14,917 bases of DNA from an uncultured Bacilli bacterium (GTDB lineage Bacteria > Bacillota_I > Bacilli_A > RF39 > UBA660). Location of the stretch: NCBI GenBank assembly GCA_934133155.1, contig CAKPAT010000021.1, positions 1 through 14,917 of the forward strand. The letters run 5' to 3'. A model generated the notes under the pieces. The model was given only the letters and a program-made list of their open reading frames with translations, made no database searches and was not told the origin of the DNA. The translations under genes were made by a program, and so were the position numbers. Positions 12,924-14,917 of this stretch are shown here, one piece after another; within the stretch, counting starts at the first letter, position 1; each line of letters starts with the position of its first letter.

Positions 12924-14066
12924 CTAACTAATAACTCCAGAAAGCCATACAGACGGATAACCAATAAATGGTATCACGCATGCCACCTTACCAATAACTT
13001 GATCTATAGGCACTTTATCCATATCAATTGTATTATTCGCATCACCCTTAGTAACAAATAAAGGATTACCATATTCGTCACTAGAAACTTCAACAATTCT
13101 GTGAACTACATATTTAGTACCACTGATAAATTGAATAACATCACCTTTTTTAAGTTCAGCCTTCTCTGGTTTAGTAAGCTTCTCAATAACAACCGCATCG
13201 CCCCTATCAAAAGCAGGTACCATACTACCAGATAAAACAGCAATAGGTTGATACTTAAATAATCCCATAACAAATCCTGCTAAAAGAAATATCACAATAA
13301 ACACAGGAATATAACTAGCTGGATTATAACTCTTTCTTTCCCTTCTAGAAAGTCTTTCAGACTTATTCGTATGTACATAGTTTAAATAAATAAACGTCGC
13401 AAGCGGTAAAACAATACCAATAATCGCTTGTGAAAACCAATCTAAATGTGGAATAATAGGCACAATAAATGGAGGAACCGTCAAAAATAACCTATAAATA
13501 ATCGCCGCAAAAGGGCCAGAAATATAAACCAAATAAGTCATCAAAGCACTTTCCAAGAAAGATGGAATAATTACCGTAGAAAGGTAAATAAACGTCTCTC
13601 TAAAACTAGCAAAATGACTTTCAAAATTAACAAAATTAATTTGAATTAATCCCATTAAAAAAGTAATCAAAACAAAATTTAAAATAGATTTTTTGCTATT
13701 TTTTAAAACAGCCTCACGAATAAATTCCTGGAAGAAAATAATCCCCACAAAAGACCACAAATTCTTTAAAATACTAAATATATCTTTCGAATAAGGTGTT
13801 TTCTCAAATCCAAATAAAAGTCCTAATAAAAAATAAAAAATAATATACAAAATCAAAACAATAAGTAAACTTTGAATCTTATCTTGTTTACCCTTAACCC
13901 TCAAACTAGAATCATTACTAAGTAAAACCGCCACACCGCAGCACACAATCCACATAAGAGGATTAATAAATTCATTATAATAATTCAAATTTAAAGAAGG
14001 TAAAACAAAACCATTTAAAATAAAATATAAAATCAAAATACCATATATAATAAAATTTTTTTTCAT
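12924..14066 (-). CDS. SipW-type (S26B) signal peptidase I with polytopic N-terminal extension
   Basis: From the ATG at 14066 the product is 380 aa. Residues 1-245 form six or seven membrane segments of no recognised family. A basic cytosolic loop (NKSERLSRRERK) and a further membrane helix (about 252-269) precede the peptidase domain (about 270-380). Catalytic landmarks: LSGSMVPAF with nucleophile Ser 281, YVVHRI with His 322 in place of the bacterial Lys, and VTKGDANN with Asp 342. The Ser-His-Asp set is typical of archaeal, ER and SipW enzymes. SipW is about 190 aa, so this one is twice the usual length. AAGGGG lies 8 nt upstream of the chosen ATG; an ATG at 14090 lacks a site. It is likely to process the TasA-like protein encoded next to it. 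Confidence 0.88.
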   Translation of the reverse strand: MKKNFIIYGILILYFILNGFVLPSLNLNYYNEFINPLMWIVCCGVAVLLSNDSSLRVKGKQDKIQSLLIVLILYIIFYFLLGLLFGFEKTPYSKDIFSILKNLWSFVGIIFFQEFIREAVLKNSKKSILNFVLITFLMGLIQINFVNFESHFASFRETFIYLSTVIIPSFLESALMTYLVYISGPFAAIIYRLFLTVPPFIVPIIPHLDWFSQAIIGIVLPLATFIYLNYVHTNKSERLSRRERKSYNPASYIPVFIVIFLLAGFVMGLFKYQPIAVLSGSMVPAFDRGDAVVIEKLTKPEKAELKKGDVIQFISGTKYVVHRIVEVSSDEYGNPLFVTKGDANNTIDMDKVPIDQVIGKVACVIPFIGYPSVWLSGVIS

Positions 14067-14104
14067 ATATATTGCCCCTTCATACACCATCTCTACTATA
14101 AAGA

Positions 14105-14133
14105 ATTATAACATATAGAAAAAAAAAAGGCAA
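14105..14133 (-). promoter_or_regulatory. Promoter of the signal peptidase operon, overlapping the terminator
   Basis: Minus-strand TTGCCT (14133-14128), a 17-bp spacer, then a perfect TATAAT (14110-14105) with TG one base upstream (extended -10). The -35 hexamer is the 3' arm of the terminator hairpin of the TasA-like gene. Confidence 0.6.
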
Positions 14134-14146
14134 CAAATTGCCTTTT
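14119..14146 (-). terminator. Strong terminator of the TasA-like gene
   Basis: Minus-strand perfect 9-bp stem AAAAGGCAA/TTGCCTTTT (14146-14125) with a 4-nt loop, running into T residues (14128-14119). It starts 4 bp after the stop codon of the TasA-like gene, so that gene is probably transcribed alone. Confidence 0.88.
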
Positions 14147-14149
14147 AAA

Positions 14150-14731
14150 CTAGAAAGTTTTTTGAATATAACCAAGAACAACAGTTAAATCAGCTTTAAC
14201 ACCATTTGCATTAGTTTGTTCACCAGCATTAACATATTCAGCAGTGATAACTAAATTAACAGTACCTGTAGTATTAACTAAAGTATTAGTTCCTGGACTA
14301 ACAACAGTATACTTAATATTGCCATCAGCAGTAGTAGCAGTAGTAGTACCAGTAACACCACCATCAACAACAGTTAAAGCAGCAGCAGTACCATCTTTAC
14401 CAGTTACAGTAATACTATTTAAAACAGCATCCAAAGTACCTTCATTAACAATTGGAATTGTATAAACTACTTTGTCTCCTGGGCTTTGTAAATCAGTACT
14501 TAAAGTAGCAGTTAAACCATTACTATCAACAGTTAATGATGGAGTTGGTACAGTACCCATAATAGAAGTTGGATTAGTAGTACCATTTTTCATATGTACA
14601 TCCCATTTAGAAGTAATAGTAGAAGTACCATTAACAGTTAAACTTTGTGCAAAAGCAGCATAACCAACAGCCATAACAAATACTACAGCAAGTAAAGTTC
14701 CAATCAACAAATTCTTTTGTTTAGATTCCAT
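14150..14731 (-). CDS. TasA/camelysin-like secreted protein with SipW-type signal
   Basis: The product is 193 aa. A short basic start (MESKQKN), a hydrophobic segment (about 8-28, GTLLAVVFVMAVGYAAFA) and then QSLTVNGTSTITSKWDVHM match the signal region of SipW-dependent proteins; cleavage after AFA is likely. The mature part is rich in Thr, Val, Gly, Ala and Asn, has no Cys, and shows beta-strand patterning including VVYTIPIVNEGTLDAVLNSI, the same type of strand pair as in TasA/camelysin. Known relatives form extracellular fibres or are surface proteins. GGAAGG lies before the ATG. Codon use is strongly restricted (ACT/ACA, GTT/GTA, GCT), as in a highly expressed gene. Its own promoter and terminator flank it, next to the signal peptidase operon. 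Fibre formation is not shown by sequence alone. Confidence 0.8.
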   Translation of the reverse strand: MESKQKNLLIGTLLAVVFVMAVGYAAFAQSLTVNGTSTITSKWDVHMKNGTTNPTSIMGTVPTPSLTVDSNGLTATLSTDLQSPGDKVVYTIPIVNEGTLDAVLNSITVTGKDGTAAALTVVDGGVTGTTTATTADGNIKYTVVSPGTNTLVNTTGTVNLVITAEYVNAGEQTNANGVKADLTVVLGYIQKTF

Positions 14732-14778
14732 AATATCTTCCTTCCTATAAACTCAAGTAGCATCCCTACTCTATAAAG

Positions 14779-14807
14779 ATAATAACATAAATTTGTAAAA
14801 CATTCAA
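14779..14807 (-). promoter_or_regulatory. Promoter of the TasA-like gene
   Basis: Minus-strand TTGAAT (14807-14802), a 17-bp spacer, then TATTAT (14784-14779) with TG one base upstream. A leader of about 45 nt precedes the start codon. Confidence 0.65.
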
Positions 14808-14828
14808 GTAGAAAATCAATAAAATTAA

Positions 14829-14917
14829 CTATGCACTCAATCTATTATAAGAACTATAAACAGTTTTTATTCCATCAGTCACTTTTGCAATAACGACGCC
14901 ACTATCACTCGTCATAT
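14829..14917 (-). CDS. Partial gene, C-terminal end only (runs off right edge)
   Basis: A minus-strand frame is open from the window edge to a TAG at 14831-14829. The visible residues are MTSDSGVVIAKVTDGIKTVY followed by SSYNRLSA; the Met may be internal. The alternation of hydrophobic and polar residues suggests beta strands of an extracellular domain, but the family is not recognised. No terminator is visible between it and the TasA-like promoter, so some read-through is possible. Confidence 0.5.
   Translation of the reverse strand, partial: MTSDSGVVIAKVTDGIKTVYSSYNRLSA

Noticed and set aside
14244..14663. Two plus-strand frames opposite the TasA-like gene
   Set aside because: They arise from the restricted codon use (Thr, Val, Ala) of the minus-strand gene and have no start signals.
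1..14917. Mollicute-type code with TGA read as Trp
   Set aside because: Trp residues in well-aligned motifs use TGG, and TGA acts as the stop of the LTA synthase-like and DUF4116 genes at sensible family lengths.
1..14917. tRNA, rRNA, insertion sequences, integrase or attachment sites
   Set aside because: I saw no cloverleaf, rRNA-like GC-rich block, transposase motif or flanking inverted repeats of the kind these elements need.

Overview
The window is about 14.9 kb of very AT-rich DNA, and all but one of its genes lie on the minus strand. It suggests a low-GC Gram-positive bacterium (Bacillota), probably an uncultured gut Bacilli or Erysipelotrichia-like lineage. The reasons are the lipoteichoic-acid-synthase-like protein, the GGAGG-type ribosome binding sites, the consensus sigma-A promoters, and the SipW/TasA-like secretion module. 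TGA is used as a stop, so the standard bacterial code applies. The taxonomic guess is an inference from content, not from a marker gene.

Layout, left to right. (1) 1-2155: an LTA-synthase/sulfatase-type membrane enzyme with its own promoter, overlapping by 4 bp a membrane-anchored gene that runs off the left edge. (2) 2157-6578: a four-gene minus-strand operon. In transcription order it has a type IV prepilin with a large C-terminal domain, a small single-pass membrane protein of unknown family, a tandem solute-binding/GGDEF sensor with a degenerate GGDEF motif, and a YihY/BrkB membrane protein. A promoter at 6550-6578 starts it and a hairpin at 2157-2178 ends it. (3) 6581-7537: a DUF4116-repeat protein preceded by a 37-codon small ORF, with a consensus promoter. 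(4) 7546-9727: four tandem paralogs of an exported family I do not recognise, sharing a YTCV...VLIP domain but each with a different N-terminal targeting segment. The small ORF in (3) looks like a fifth, truncated copy, because both its leader and its protein resemble this family. (5) 9735-11833: the only plus-strand gene, a U32 peptidase-family protein with Fe-S-type cysteines, ending in a bidirectional terminator. (6) 11832-14807: a SipW-type signal peptidase with a long polytopic N-terminus followed by a DUF5305-like protein, and upstream a TasA/camelysin-like secreted Thr/Val-rich protein with its own promoter and terminator. (7) 14829-14917: the C-terminal end of an unidentified gene.

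Nearly every protein acts at or outside the membrane: teichoic acid polymerisation, pilin, extracellular sensing, exported paralogs, and secretion of a fibre-like protein. The most unusual parts are the tandem paralog family with its truncated fifth copy, and the prepilin/degenerate-GGDEF operon. Several gene starts were moved inward from the longest ORF because an AGGTG or GGAG-type site lies a consistent 8 nt or so from an internal ATG.
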